A stretch of DNA of 55,716 nt from Acidimicrobiales bacterium (GTDB taxonomy: Bacteria; Actinomycetota; Acidimicrobiia; Acidimicrobiales; Aldehydirespiratoraceae): NCBI GenBank assembly GCA_029263235.1, contig JAJCXW010000013.1, positions 1-55,716 of the forward strand. Reading direction: 5' to 3'. Shown in pieces: positions 10,201-17,620 of the stretch. The notes under the pieces were generated by a model. The model made no database searches and was not told the origin of the DNA. It saw only the letters and a list, made by a program, of their open reading frames with translations. Position numbers and translations under genes: made by a program. The stretch's first letter is position 1. Every line of letters starts with the position of its first letter.

Positions 10201-12103
10201 CCTCTTCAACGAGCTTGGCAACAACAGCGAACTCCATCTCGGAGCCGAAATGGTGAAGCGAGAAGTCGTAGATCCAAACCGGCGACCGGTCCCTCGGGAC
10301 AACCTCGTAGGGCCGTTCGTCGACGACCGTTACTCCGAGGTTTGTCAGGCTGGGCATCACGGACGTGAGAGAGATCCTGCCGCCTCGCCGGTAGAGCTTC
10401 AGATTGAATTCGGTGCTCGGACGACCGGGCTCGCGGTAGACCTTGATGGCGAGATCGTCGTCGTCGGCCATCTCCTCCATCTGCAGAATGTCGCCCACAG
10501 CAGTGCGAGGATCGAACGAGCCCCGGTATTCGGCCGGAAAGCCGTCGCGGTAGGTGTTTGAGATCCGAATTCCGTCTCCCTCGCCGAACTCGTGAATCGC
10601 CTGATCGTCGAAATCGTCGTCCCAGTCCTGGATCAGGGTCGTGATCCGGTTCTCGATCTCGCGTACGTCGAACGCTCCGGTGTCGTCGCCGTCGGTTCTG
10701 AGAATGATCAGAAGTCGGGCCAGGATCGACTCGGACACCCGGGCATCCCAGCTGGCGAGAGACCCTCCGAAGACATCGATCAACACGTCTTGGATGTGGG
10801 ATCGGGTGACCGTGCTGTATTGGTCGCGGGGAAGAAATACGAGACACGTGACAAACCGGCCGAACAGCTCCCGGCGGGCGAACACCCTCACCCGACGGCG
10901 TTCCTGCAGACATGAGATGGCCATGGCCGTCTCGAACAGTTCGTCGGCCTCCATCTGCAGGATCTCGTCGCGCGGATACGACTCGATCACCGACAACAGG
11001 CGTTTGGCGTCGTGGCCGCCTTCAGGTAGATCGGCACGCTCCATGACCTCGCGCACCATGCGCTGCACCTTGGGCACGACCAGGACACTGCAGGTGTAGA
11101 CCTCCGAGGTGAACAAGCCAAGGAACCGGCGTTCGCCCATCACCTCGCCGTCGGAGTCGAAGGTCTTGACCCCGACGTAGTCGAGATAAGAGGCCCGGTG
11201 GACCGTCGACTTCGAACTGGCCTTGGTGAGGTTGAGCAGCCGCTTCTCGTGAATCCGTGTCTGAACGATCGGCGGCATCGACGACAGCGGTCTCCCTGTC
11301 GACGGCGAATTCTCGTCCCGGAGAATGCCGAGCCCCGAATCCTTCACGGGCTCAAGCATCTCTACCCCGTCGGCGTGGGCGAGTCGGTACTCCCGGTAGC
11401 CCAGGAAGATGAAGTGGTCGTCGGCCAGCCAATCGAGCAGTTGTTTGGTTTCTTCGATGTCGCGTTCATCGAGAGGCACGGTGGTGGAGTCGAGGCCAGC
11501 CGACACCTCACTCAACCCGTCGCGCATGAGCTTCCAGTCCTGGACCGCGAACCGAGCGTCGGTCAGCACTCGGGCCAGGTTCGTCTCGATCTCGGCGAGT
11601 TCGGTCGAACCGGGCTGACGGTCGATCTCGAACGCGGCAAGAGACGCCAGCCGGGCATCTGACTCGGGGTGCAGGTGCGGGTCGGCGAAGTGGCCGGTCG
11701 AGTCTCGAAGGTCGAGCATCACCGGGTGCACGACCAAGTGGATTCCGACACCCAGCCGGCTCAGTTCCATGGTGACAGAATCGACCAGGAACGGAAGATC
11801 CTCGGTGACGATCATGACCACGGAGTGTGGGCTGTCCCAGCCGTCGACCTCGACCTTCGGGTTGATGGCCCTGATGGCGGTGTCGTGCTCCCAGGTACGG
11901 CCGACTTCGTGGTGATCGGCCGACATGCCGAAGAGATCTTCGGGTCGGCGGACCGCCAGATCCTCCAAATCGACGTGGGAATAGTAGTAGTGCAGATAGG
12001 CCGCGAGACCGTCGTCGAAACTCTCTGCATTGGCCTTGGCGTGGGCAACGACGCGGTCTGCAACCGCCTCGCTATCCGGGGCAGCGCTGGATGTGTCTGG
12101 CAT
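7274..12103 (-). CDS. gdh: NAD-specific glutamate dehydrogenase, large (180-kDa) type
   Basis: The product is about 1609 residues, the size of the large NAD-dependent GDH class (PF05088) that oxidatively deaminates glutamate to 2-oxoglutarate. The N-terminal third carries ACT-like regulatory regions ([19 protein letters not shown]). The catalytic core, from about residue 812, contains [43 protein letters not shown] read in pieces, with the substrate-binding lysines. It is followed by [18 protein letters not shown] and a Rossmann region with [19 protein letters not shown]. ATG 12103 is preferred because TACCCT lies 8 nt before it; a GTG at 12148 would add 15 residues but has no SD or promoter. 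The gene is convergent with the helicase and ends one base after it. Confidence 0.93.
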   Translation of the reverse strand: [1609 protein letters not shown]

Positions 12104-12111
12104 CGGTATTG

Positions 12112-12117
12112 AGGGTA
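12112..12117 (-). promoter_or_regulatory. -10 element (TACCCT) of leaderless glutamate dehydrogenase mRNA
   Basis: On the minus strand TACCCT is followed by eight bases and ATG at 12103, without a Shine-Dalgarno. This promoter position argues against the longer GTG start at 12148, which lies upstream of it. Confidence 0.5.
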
Positions 12118-12172
12118 ATGCGGCCACTCCGGACGCGGGGTGAATCACGAGAATGCTCTGGCCGGGACACGA

Positions 12173-13528
12173 TCAGAGCGTGTCGAGAATCAAGCGAAGA
12201 CCTTCCACACGGGTCCGCGGACTCACGATGCAGAACCGGAGCGCCGGCTCCCCATCGATCGAAGTCGGAGTGACGAATGCCTGACCCGAATCGAGCAATC
12301 GCTGCGACCACTCGCCGTACTCGGAAGCGGTCCAGCCCTTTCTTCGGAAGGCCACGATGGACAGCGGTGGATCGACGATGAGTTCGAGTCGTTCGTCGGC
12401 GTCGATCTCGGCGGCGATCTCCTGAGCCATCGAGATCGTGTGCTCAACCGCGTCGCAGTAGGCCTCAGTGCCGTGGGTGGCGAGTGAGAACCAGAGAGGC
12501 AGACCCCGCGCTCTACGGGTGAGCACGTGGGCGTAATCGCTCGGGTTCCAGCCATCGCCAACCAGCGCATCGAGGTAGGCGGCATGCTGGGTGTGGGCGG
12601 CACGAGCGATCTCAGGGTTGCGATACAGGAGAGCGGCGCAGTCGTAGGGGGCGAACAGCCACTTGTGGGGATCGACCACCAGCGAATCGGCTCTCTCGAT
12701 ACCAATGAAATCGTCTCTCACCGAGGGAGCAGCCAGCGCCGCCCCTCCATACGCGGCATCAACGTGGAGCCAGACCCCGCTTCGGGAGCACACTTCGCCA
12801 ATACCTTCGAGGGCATCGATGATCCCGAGATTGGTCGTTCCTGCGGTGGCCACGACCGCGAACACCGACGTGCCGGAAGGTGCGTTCTCGATGGCGGCGG
12901 CCACAGCAGAACCGGTGAGCTTGCGTTGATCGTCGACTGTCGCCTCGATGATGTCGACATCCATGACCTCGGCGGCGGCCACGACCGAAGAATGGGAGCT
13001 GGAAGCCGCCACGATCGCCCACCGACGGGGCTGATGCTCGGTGACGCTCCTGACGTGATGACGTGCCGCCACCAACGCGCTCAGGTTTCCGGCGGTGCCA
13101 CCTGAAAGGAACACTCCACCGGCCTCCGGAGGGAGGCCGGCCAGATCGGCGAGCCACCGAAGTGCCTGGTTCTCGGCGTATACAGCCCCGGCGCCCTCGA
13201 GCCAGGACCCTCCGTAGAGCGACGAGGCACCGACAACCACATCGAAAAGGGCCGCGGCTTCGGTAGGGGCCGTGGGCACGAACGAGAGGTAGCGCTGGTG
13301 ATCGGTCGAGATGCACGATGGCGCCAACTCGTCGGTGAACAATTGCAGCGCCCGCACTCCACCGAGACCCTCGGCGGTGATCGTCGAACCAACCGCATCA
13401 TCCAACTCGGCCGCCGACCTGGGACCGTCGAGCGGCGGTGGATCGAGGCGAACCCGATTGAGCGCGTATCGAAAGATCTGCCACGCCAGCTCATCGGTCG
13501 ACTCGTCGTAGGAGTGCATGTCGGTCAT
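12173..13528 (-). CDS. PLP-dependent group II decarboxylase (aromatic-L-amino-acid decarboxylase-like)
   Basis: The 451-residue enzyme shows FLSGGTAGNLSALVAAR (cofactor phosphate loop), VATAGTTNLGIIDALEGI, LHVDAAYGGAAL (Asp that pairs with the pyridine nitrogen) and VDPHKWLFAPYDCAALLYR. The Schiff-base lysine of that last block is near residue 289. This is the pyridoxal-dependent decarboxylase family PF00282 (aromatic amino acid, glutamate, diaminobutyrate decarboxylases). Substrate cannot be assigned; the NTAGT region and length resemble the aromatic/L-2,4-diaminobutyrate branch. It lies 36 bp downstream of the small receiver-like gene on the same strand, so the two may be co-transcribed. 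A second in-frame ATG at 13519 is possible. Confidence 0.88.
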   Translation of the reverse strand: MTDMHSYDESTDELAWQIFRYALNRVRLDPPPLDGPRSAAELDDAVGSTITAEGLGGVRALQLFTDELAPSCISTDHQRYLSFVPTAPTEAAALFDVVVGASSLYGGSWLEGAGAVYAENQALRWLADLAGLPPEAGGVFLSGGTAGNLSALVAARHHVRSVTEHQPRRWAIVAASSSHSSVVAAAEVMDVDIIEATVDDQRKLTGSAVAAAIENAPSGTSVFAVVATAGTTNLGIIDALEGIGEVCSRSGVWLHVDAAYGGAALAAPSVRDDFIGIERADSLVVDPHKWLFAPYDCAALLYRNPEIARAAHTQHAAYLDALVGDGWNPSDYAHVLTRRARGLPLWFSLATHGTEAYCDAVEHTISMAQEIAAEIDADERLELIVDPPLSIVAFRRKGWTASEYGEWSQRLLDSGQAFVTPTSIDGEPALRFCIVSPRTRVEGLRLILDTL

Positions 13529-13564
13529 CGTCGGAAGCCTTGCTGGACGTTGCCTTTTTGGATG

Positions 13565-14002
13565 TTACGACGCGGCGGGCTCCGCACCGAAGGCTTTCTC
13601 CACGGCCGCCAACAATGAATCTGATGTCATCGGCTGAGCGATCACGATGCAGTTGGCGAAGTCGTCGGGGTATCGCTCGGCTCGCGGACCGGGGACCTCC
13701 ACCACGACGGGAAGATCAGGATGTCGCTTCTGGATCTCGAGCAACACCTCGCGATTGCGGGCCTCAGTGTGCCGCAACGCATTGACGACCACGTCGGCGC
13801 CATCGCAACCCGGACACACACCGTCGGCGACGAGGCTGCACCGGGAGTTGCTGCCGACCGGGCCATCGCAGGTCAGAACGTCGTAGCCGGCGCGTCCCAG
13901 GATTCGATTGAGGGTTTCCTGCTGAGCCCAGTCGCTCGCTTCGACCAACACGCGAGGTCCAGTCGATTCCTTCCATCGAGGCGGGCTGACAGTCTGCTTC
14001 AT
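13565..14002 (-). CDS. Degenerate response-regulator-like protein with a cysteine cluster
   Basis: The 145-residue protein has the alternating pattern of a CheY-like fold: RVLVEASDW, a helix, YDVLTCDGP, ADVVVNAL, LPVVVEVPGP, CIVIAQPMTSDSLLAAVEKAF. The usual phospho-acceptor Asp after the third strand appears to be Asn in DVVVNAL, and the acidic pair after strand 1 is replaced by EASD. An insert between strands 2 and 3 carries clustered cysteines (TCDGP, RCSLV, VCPGCDG), which could bind a metal or form disulfides. ATG 14002 is chosen because a GAGAAGAG-like SD lies just upstream; the frame stays open to 14431, but that part is antisense to the YwiC-like gene. No function is known; it is not an ordinary phosphorylated receiver. 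Confidence 0.65.
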   Translation of the reverse strand: MKQTVSPPRWKESTGPRVLVEASDWAQQETLNRILGRAGYDVLTCDGPVGSNSRCSLVADGVCPGCDGADVVVNALRHTEARNREVLLEIQKRHPDLPVVVEVPGPRAERYPDDFANCIVIAQPMTSDSLLAAVEKAFGAEPAAS

Positions 14003-14039
14003 GACGCTCTTCTCATGGTGAGGGCCGACAACACGACAG

Positions 14040-14045
14040 TAGCCT
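14040..14045 (+). promoter_or_regulatory. -10 element (TAGCCT) of leaderless YwiC-like gene
   Basis: TAGCCT, six bases, then the GTG start at 14052. It lies in the 49-bp gap between divergent starts at 14002 and 14052. Confidence 0.55.
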
Positions 14046-14051
14046 CTGGCC

Positions 14052-14858
14052 GTGCCTGCAAATGCATCAGACCCCAGTTCCCGTCGCAGGGAACTGCGAA
14101 GTGTCGCATTGCCGCGCGAACACGGTGGCTGGAGTCTCACCATGGAGCCGGCGTTGCTCGGAATGCTGGTGGCATGGTCGGGAGCAGCGTTGGCGTTGTC
14201 GGCGGCGGCGTTGCTGATGTTCACGGCCCGGACACCCCTCAAGTACGCCTTGGTCGACCGCGTCAGGGAAAGACGCCTTTCTCGAACCCACACCGCCGAG
14301 CGTCTCGCTCTGGCCGAGTCGGCGATCATCGCCGTTTTGTTCGTCGTGGTCGCGTTCACGGCAAAGGGGCCGTTCTGGTGGCCGCTGGCCGCCGCCGCCC
14401 CCCTGCTTGGAGTCGGGCTCTGGTACGACATTCAGAGCCGGAGCCGCCGGTTGGTGCCCGAACTGGCTGGAACCATCGGAATCGCATCGATGGCCGCTGC
14501 CATTGTCGTGGCCGACGATGGCACAACCAGCCTCGCACTGGGAATGTGGCTGGTCGCATCGATGAGGTCGCTGGCCTCGGTGGTCTTCGTCCGAGTGCAG
14601 ATCAGTCGTTCTCGCCTCACCCCCCACACCGTGTGGCACAGCGATGTCGCTCAGGTCGGAGCGCTGGCCATGCTCGTGGCCGGCTACTTCGTGGTTGATC
14701 TGCCGCTTGCGGCCATCATCGCCATGGCGGTGGCGACCGTATTCCAGCTGGTGGCCGTGCGCCGTTCCGTGCCCAAGGTGGCGATCGTGGGCGCACAGCA
14801 AATGGCCATCGGCCTCGGGGTCGTGTTCACCACCGCTCTGGGTGTGCTCGCACCCTGA
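14052..14858 (+). CDS. YwiC-like integral membrane protein
   Basis: The 268-residue product has the YwiC-family N-terminal signature LPREHGGWSLTMEP, followed by about eight hydrophobic segments (first around residues 35-55, last ending in GLGVVFTTALGVLAP). The family (PF14256) is of unknown function and is widespread in Actinobacteria and Firmicutes. The layout, polar N-terminus followed by helices with a conserved RTPLKYALVDR loop, resembles UbiA-like polyprenyltransferases, though the Asp-rich catalytic motifs are not apparent. GTG 14052 is the only family-consistent start and follows a leaderless -10. Its stop lies 4 bp before the promoter of the DUF2855 gene. Confidence 0.75.
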   Translation: MPANASDPSSRRRELRSVALPREHGGWSLTMEPALLGMLVAWSGAALALSAAALLMFTARTPLKYALVDRVRERRLSRTHTAERLALAESAIIAVLFVVVAFTAKGPFWWPLAAAAPLLGVGLWYDIQSRSRRLVPELAGTIGIASMAAAIVVADDGTTSLALGMWLVASMRSLASVVFVRVQISRSRLTPHTVWHSDVAQVGALAMLVAGYFVVDLPLAAIIAMAVATVFQLVAVRRSVPKVAIVGAQQMAIGLGVVFTTALGVLAP

Positions 14859-14862
14859 CGGC

Positions 14863-14868
14863 TACGGT
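14863..14868 (+). promoter_or_regulatory. -10 element (TACGGT) of leaderless DUF2855 gene
   Basis: TACGGT, seven bases, ATG at 14876. It begins four bases after the stop of the YwiC-like gene, so the downstream gene has its own promoter despite tight packing. Confidence 0.6.
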
Positions 14869-14875
14869 CGGCGCC

Positions 14876-15955
14876 ATGACCAGCATCTCATTCGAGGTCG
14901 GACGGGACGACTACGCCTCGACCCGTCTCGTCGAGTCAAATGGCGAACTCGCCGAAGGCGAGATTCGAGCCCGCATCATCCAGTTCGCGGTCACGTCCAA
15001 CAACATCACCTACGCGACCATCGGCGAGATGCTGGGCTACTGGAACTTCTTCCCCACCGAAACGGGTTGGGGCCGGGTGCCGGCATTCGGCTTCGCGGAA
15101 GTCGAGGCGAGCCGAAGCGACCTGGTGGCGGTGGGCAGACGGCTCTACGGCTACTGGCCGATGGCGAGTCACCTCACATTGCTTCCCGGTCGGGTCACGC
15201 CACGCGGGTTTCGCGACTTGTCCGAGCACCGCCAGCCCATGGCCGACGTCTACAACACCTACACCTACACCGAGGCCGACCCGATCCACAGACCCGATCG
15301 CGAAGCACAACAAATGCTGCTTCACCCCTTGTTCTTCACAGGGTTCGTCGTCGACGACCTCTTCGCCGACAACGACATGTTCGACGCCAACACCGTGATC
15401 GCCTCGAGCGCGTCGAGCAAGACCGCCATCGCCACCGCTCACCTGTTGGCCCAGCGACCGAATCTGGAGGTCGTCGGACTCACGTCGGCCGGGAATCTGG
15501 AGTTCGTGGAGGGTCTCGGGTGCTACGACCGCACCATCAGCTACGACGCGATCGCCGACATCAAGATCGATTCGGCCATCTATGCCGACTTCTCGGGTTC
15601 GGAGACGATCAGGCGTGCGGTCCACTCTCAGCTCGGCGAGAAGCTCCGCTACAGCTGCCTGATCGGCGGCACACACTGGGACGAGACGGGCGGCCCTCAA
15701 CCCTCTGAGGAACTTTCGGGCCCGGTCCCTGAGTTCTTCTTCGCCCCGACCCAGATCGCCAAACGAACGACCGATTGGGGTCGATCCGAACTCGACCGAC
15801 GACTCGAGACAGCATGGAACCAGTTCTCGGACTGGACCGACTCCTGGCTCGAGATACGCCGCCACGAGGGGCCCGATGCCATGGCGGCACTCTGGACGCT
15901 GATGCTCAACGGAGAAGCCGACCCGAGCGAGGGCCATACCGCCACCCTCAGTTGA
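14876..15955 (+). CDS. DUF2855 family protein
   Basis: The 359-residue protein matches DUF2855 (PF11017) by length and composition: ITYATIGEMLGYWNFFPTETGWGRVPAFGFAEV near the N-terminus, LTLLPGRV, and HPLFFTGFVVDDLF. A Rossmann-like segment follows (NTVIASSASSKTAIATAHLLAQRPNLEVVGLTSAGN, about residues 180-215). The fold resembles zinc-independent medium-chain reductases (quinone-reductase-like), which suggests NAD(P)-dependent activity, but no member has a well-established substrate. It is convergent with the lipoprotein gene ending at 15948, and the 3' ends overlap by 8 bp. Confidence 0.75.
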   Translation: MTSISFEVGRDDYASTRLVESNGELAEGEIRARIIQFAVTSNNITYATIGEMLGYWNFFPTETGWGRVPAFGFAEVEASRSDLVAVGRRLYGYWPMASHLTLLPGRVTPRGFRDLSEHRQPMADVYNTYTYTEADPIHRPDREAQQMLLHPLFFTGFVVDDLFADNDMFDANTVIASSASSKTAIATAHLLAQRPNLEVVGLTSAGNLEFVEGLGCYDRTISYDAIADIKIDSAIYADFSGSETIRRAVHSQLGEKLRYSCLIGGTHWDETGGPQPSEELSGPVPEFFFAPTQIAKRTTDWGRSELDRRLETAWNQFSDWTDSWLEIRRHEGPDAMAALWTLMLNGEADPSEGHTATLS

Positions 15956-16907
15956 TCACCGACTGGAGTTCTCCCACGACGATCGATACCGAGGCGCTGC
16001 GACTGACCACCCCCCAGATGGTCCAGTCGTCCGGATGAGAGTTGGTGCGCTCGTAGATCGTCCACGAGACGGTCAGATCGGTGGCGTAGCCCGACGGTTC
16101 GCTCACACGTTCGAAGTTGTGGGAGCAACTGGTGGACTGCGAAGACGGATCGAGTGTTGGGTCCCAGACCTTGTCGATGTCGGAGATGCAGGTGACGACG
16201 CTGCCATCGCCAAGGGTCCAGACCGCGCTGCGAACCGCCGGATGCACTGTTGCCCAAGTATCGCCGGCCTGGGCTGAGGCGTCGGGGTACGACAACTGAC
16301 TGGCGACACCGAGCCAGGTGTCGATGCCGACGATCTGGCTGTCCGGAGGCGACAAGGCAGGTATTGGTGTCTCGAACTCGATCGAATCGATTGCGTACTG
16401 CTCAACCTCGACGATCCCGATAGCGGGCCCATCGACCGGAGCGCCCGGCACGAAACGGACGATACGCGGATAGCCGGTCAGGTTGGACTTGTCGTCGGGA
16501 TGGAAGCACCTGAGCATGTAGACCTCGTCGGGCTCGGGGAACACCGGCGTAGTGCTGTCCCAGGTCGGGTAGAACCCGGTGCCACCGATCGAGTGCCAAC
16601 TACACCGGACCCGACGACCCAACGTGGCGGACCCTGGTTGGTCGACGAGGCGCAGCGAACCGGGCTCACCGGCCTCGACCAGCAGGGTGCCGTCGCCGTA
16701 GCTGATTCCTGTCCCGGCGGCGGCCAGGTCGATGACCCTCGCGGCCGCAGCCACCGGGGTCGAATCACCGGACACGGTGAGACCTTGCAGCGATATCGGC
16801 CGAACATCGTCGGCCGCGCTCGATGATCGGGTGCAGCCGGATGCGACCAACGTCAGTGCCACCGCCAGTGCGAGCGCCGACAAGAGACTCGAGACTCTGT
16901 GACTCAC
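15948..16907 (-). CDS. Lipoprotein of unknown function
   Basis: The 319-residue product begins with a lipoprotein signal peptide and lipobox ending VASGC (Cys25). The mature part is beta-rich with several Trp and Cys residues (RVRCSWHSIGGTGFYPTWD, YMLRCFHPDD, GDGSVVTCISDIDKVWDPTLDPSSQSTSCSHNFE). The last stretch (GYATDLTVSWTIYERTNSHPDDWTIWG) resembles actinobacterial secreted proteins that carry a C-terminal PKD-like region, but I do not recognise a named family. The frame is open to 17000, overlapping engB. GTG 16907 is chosen because TAGTTT lies 8 nt before it and the signal peptide starts there. It diverges from engB with a 76-bp gap. Confidence 0.7.
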   Translation of the reverse strand: MSHRVSSLLSALALAVALTLVASGCTRSSSAADDVRPISLQGLTVSGDSTPVAAAARVIDLAAAGTGISYGDGTLLVEAGEPGSLRLVDQPGSATLGRRVRCSWHSIGGTGFYPTWDSTTPVFPEPDEVYMLRCFHPDDKSNLTGYPRIVRFVPGAPVDGPAIGIVEVEQYAIDSIEFETPIPALSPPDSQIVGIDTWLGVASQLSYPDASAQAGDTWATVHPAVRSAVWTLGDGSVVTCISDIDKVWDPTLDPSSQSTSCSHNFERVSEPSGYATDLTVSWTIYERTNSHPDDWTIWGVVSRSASVSIVVGELQSVIN

Positions 16908-16915
16908 GAGGCATG

Positions 16916-16921
16916 AAACTA
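16916..16921 (-). promoter_or_regulatory. -10 element (TAGTTT) of leaderless lipoprotein gene
   Basis: On the minus strand TAGTTT, eight bases, GTG at 16907. It fixes the start of a gene whose open frame otherwise runs into engB. Confidence 0.5.
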
Positions 16922-16971
16922 CACGAGATTCCCTGAATACGCCAGAGGCGATCGTCCTCGACGTTGAGCGG

Positions 16972-16977
16972 TAGCAT
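16972..16977 (+). promoter_or_regulatory. -10 element (TAGCAT) of leaderless engB
   Basis: TAGCAT, six bases, ATG at 16984. It is divergent from the minus-strand -10 at 16916-16921, about 50 bp away. Confidence 0.6.
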
Positions 16978-16983
16978 CGCCGC

Positions 16984-17580
16984 ATGGCCGGGCCCCTCAA
17001 GCTGACATTCCTCAGCTCCTACACAACGGTGGACGCTCTACCCCGCACCCGCTCGGAGTTGGCTCTCGTCGGCCGGTCCAACGTCGGCAAGTCGTCGTTG
17101 ATCAACGGGCTGGCCAACCGAAAGAGTCTCGCCAAGACCTCCAAGACCCCGGGGGCCACACGGCTTCTCAACGCCTACGAGATCGGTAACACCGATTCCG
17201 GTCGGTGGCTCATGGATCTGCCCGGTTACGGCTTCGCCAAGGTGTCGAAGACCGAGCAGGCCAAGTGGTCGGTGATGCTGGGCGGCTACCTCGAACAGCG
17301 CGAGAGCCTCGTTGGAGTGCTCCACCTGATCGACGGGGCGATAGGCCCCACTCCTCTCGATCTCGACATGGTCGATTGGCTTCGCGAGGTGGGGCTTCCG
17401 ATCACCTTCGTGGCCACCAAGGCCGACAAGGTGAAGTCCTCTCGGCGGTCGAAACGACGCAGCGAGGTCACGCGCAAACTCGGTGTCGAGAAGAGCGACG
17501 TGCTTTGGGTCAGCGCCGAGCGGGGGGCCGGTCTCCCCGAGCTTCGGAGCAGGATCATCAACCTGGTCGAAGCCAACTGA
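16984..17580 (+). CDS. engB: Ribosome biogenesis GTP-binding protein EngB/YihA/YsxC
   Basis: The 198-residue GTPase has G1 GRSNVGKSS at 30-38, a switch region KTSKTPGATR (G2), G3 DLPGYGFAKV at 78-87, G4 TKADK at 145-149 and G5 VSAERG near 180. This order and the PGATR/GYGFA sequences are diagnostic of EngB, an assembly factor for the large ribosomal subunit. Length is normal for the family. The gene is preceded by its own leaderless promoter and followed 40 bp later by an aldo/keto reductase gene that also has its own -10, so they need not form an operon. Confidence 0.95.
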   Translation: MAGPLKLTFLSSYTTVDALPRTRSELALVGRSNVGKSSLINGLANRKSLAKTSKTPGATRLLNAYEIGNTDSGRWLMDLPGYGFAKVSKTEQAKWSVMLGGYLEQRESLVGVLHLIDGAIGPTPLDLDMVDWLREVGLPITFVATKADKVKSSRRSKRRSEVTRKLGVEKSDVLWVSAERGAGLPELRSRIINLVEAN

Positions 17581-17608
17581 GACCGTCGACAACTACTCAA
17601 CACCGACC

Positions 17609-17614
17609 TAGGGT
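17609..17614 (+). promoter_or_regulatory. -10 element (TAGGGT) of leaderless aldo/keto reductase gene
   Basis: TAGGGT, six bases, ATG at 17621; no SD in the leader. Confidence 0.6.
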
Positions 17615-17620
17615 CGGCCC

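Noticed and set aside
14003..14431. N-terminal extension of the receiver-like gene
   Set aside because: The extension is antisense to the YwiC-like gene, is Ala/Arg/Ser-rich, and lies upstream of an SD-supported ATG at 14002.
16908..17000. N-terminal extension of the lipoprotein gene into engB
   Set aside because: It would place about 31 residues before the signal peptide and overlap the engB start; the leaderless -10 at 16916-16921 marks GTG 16907.
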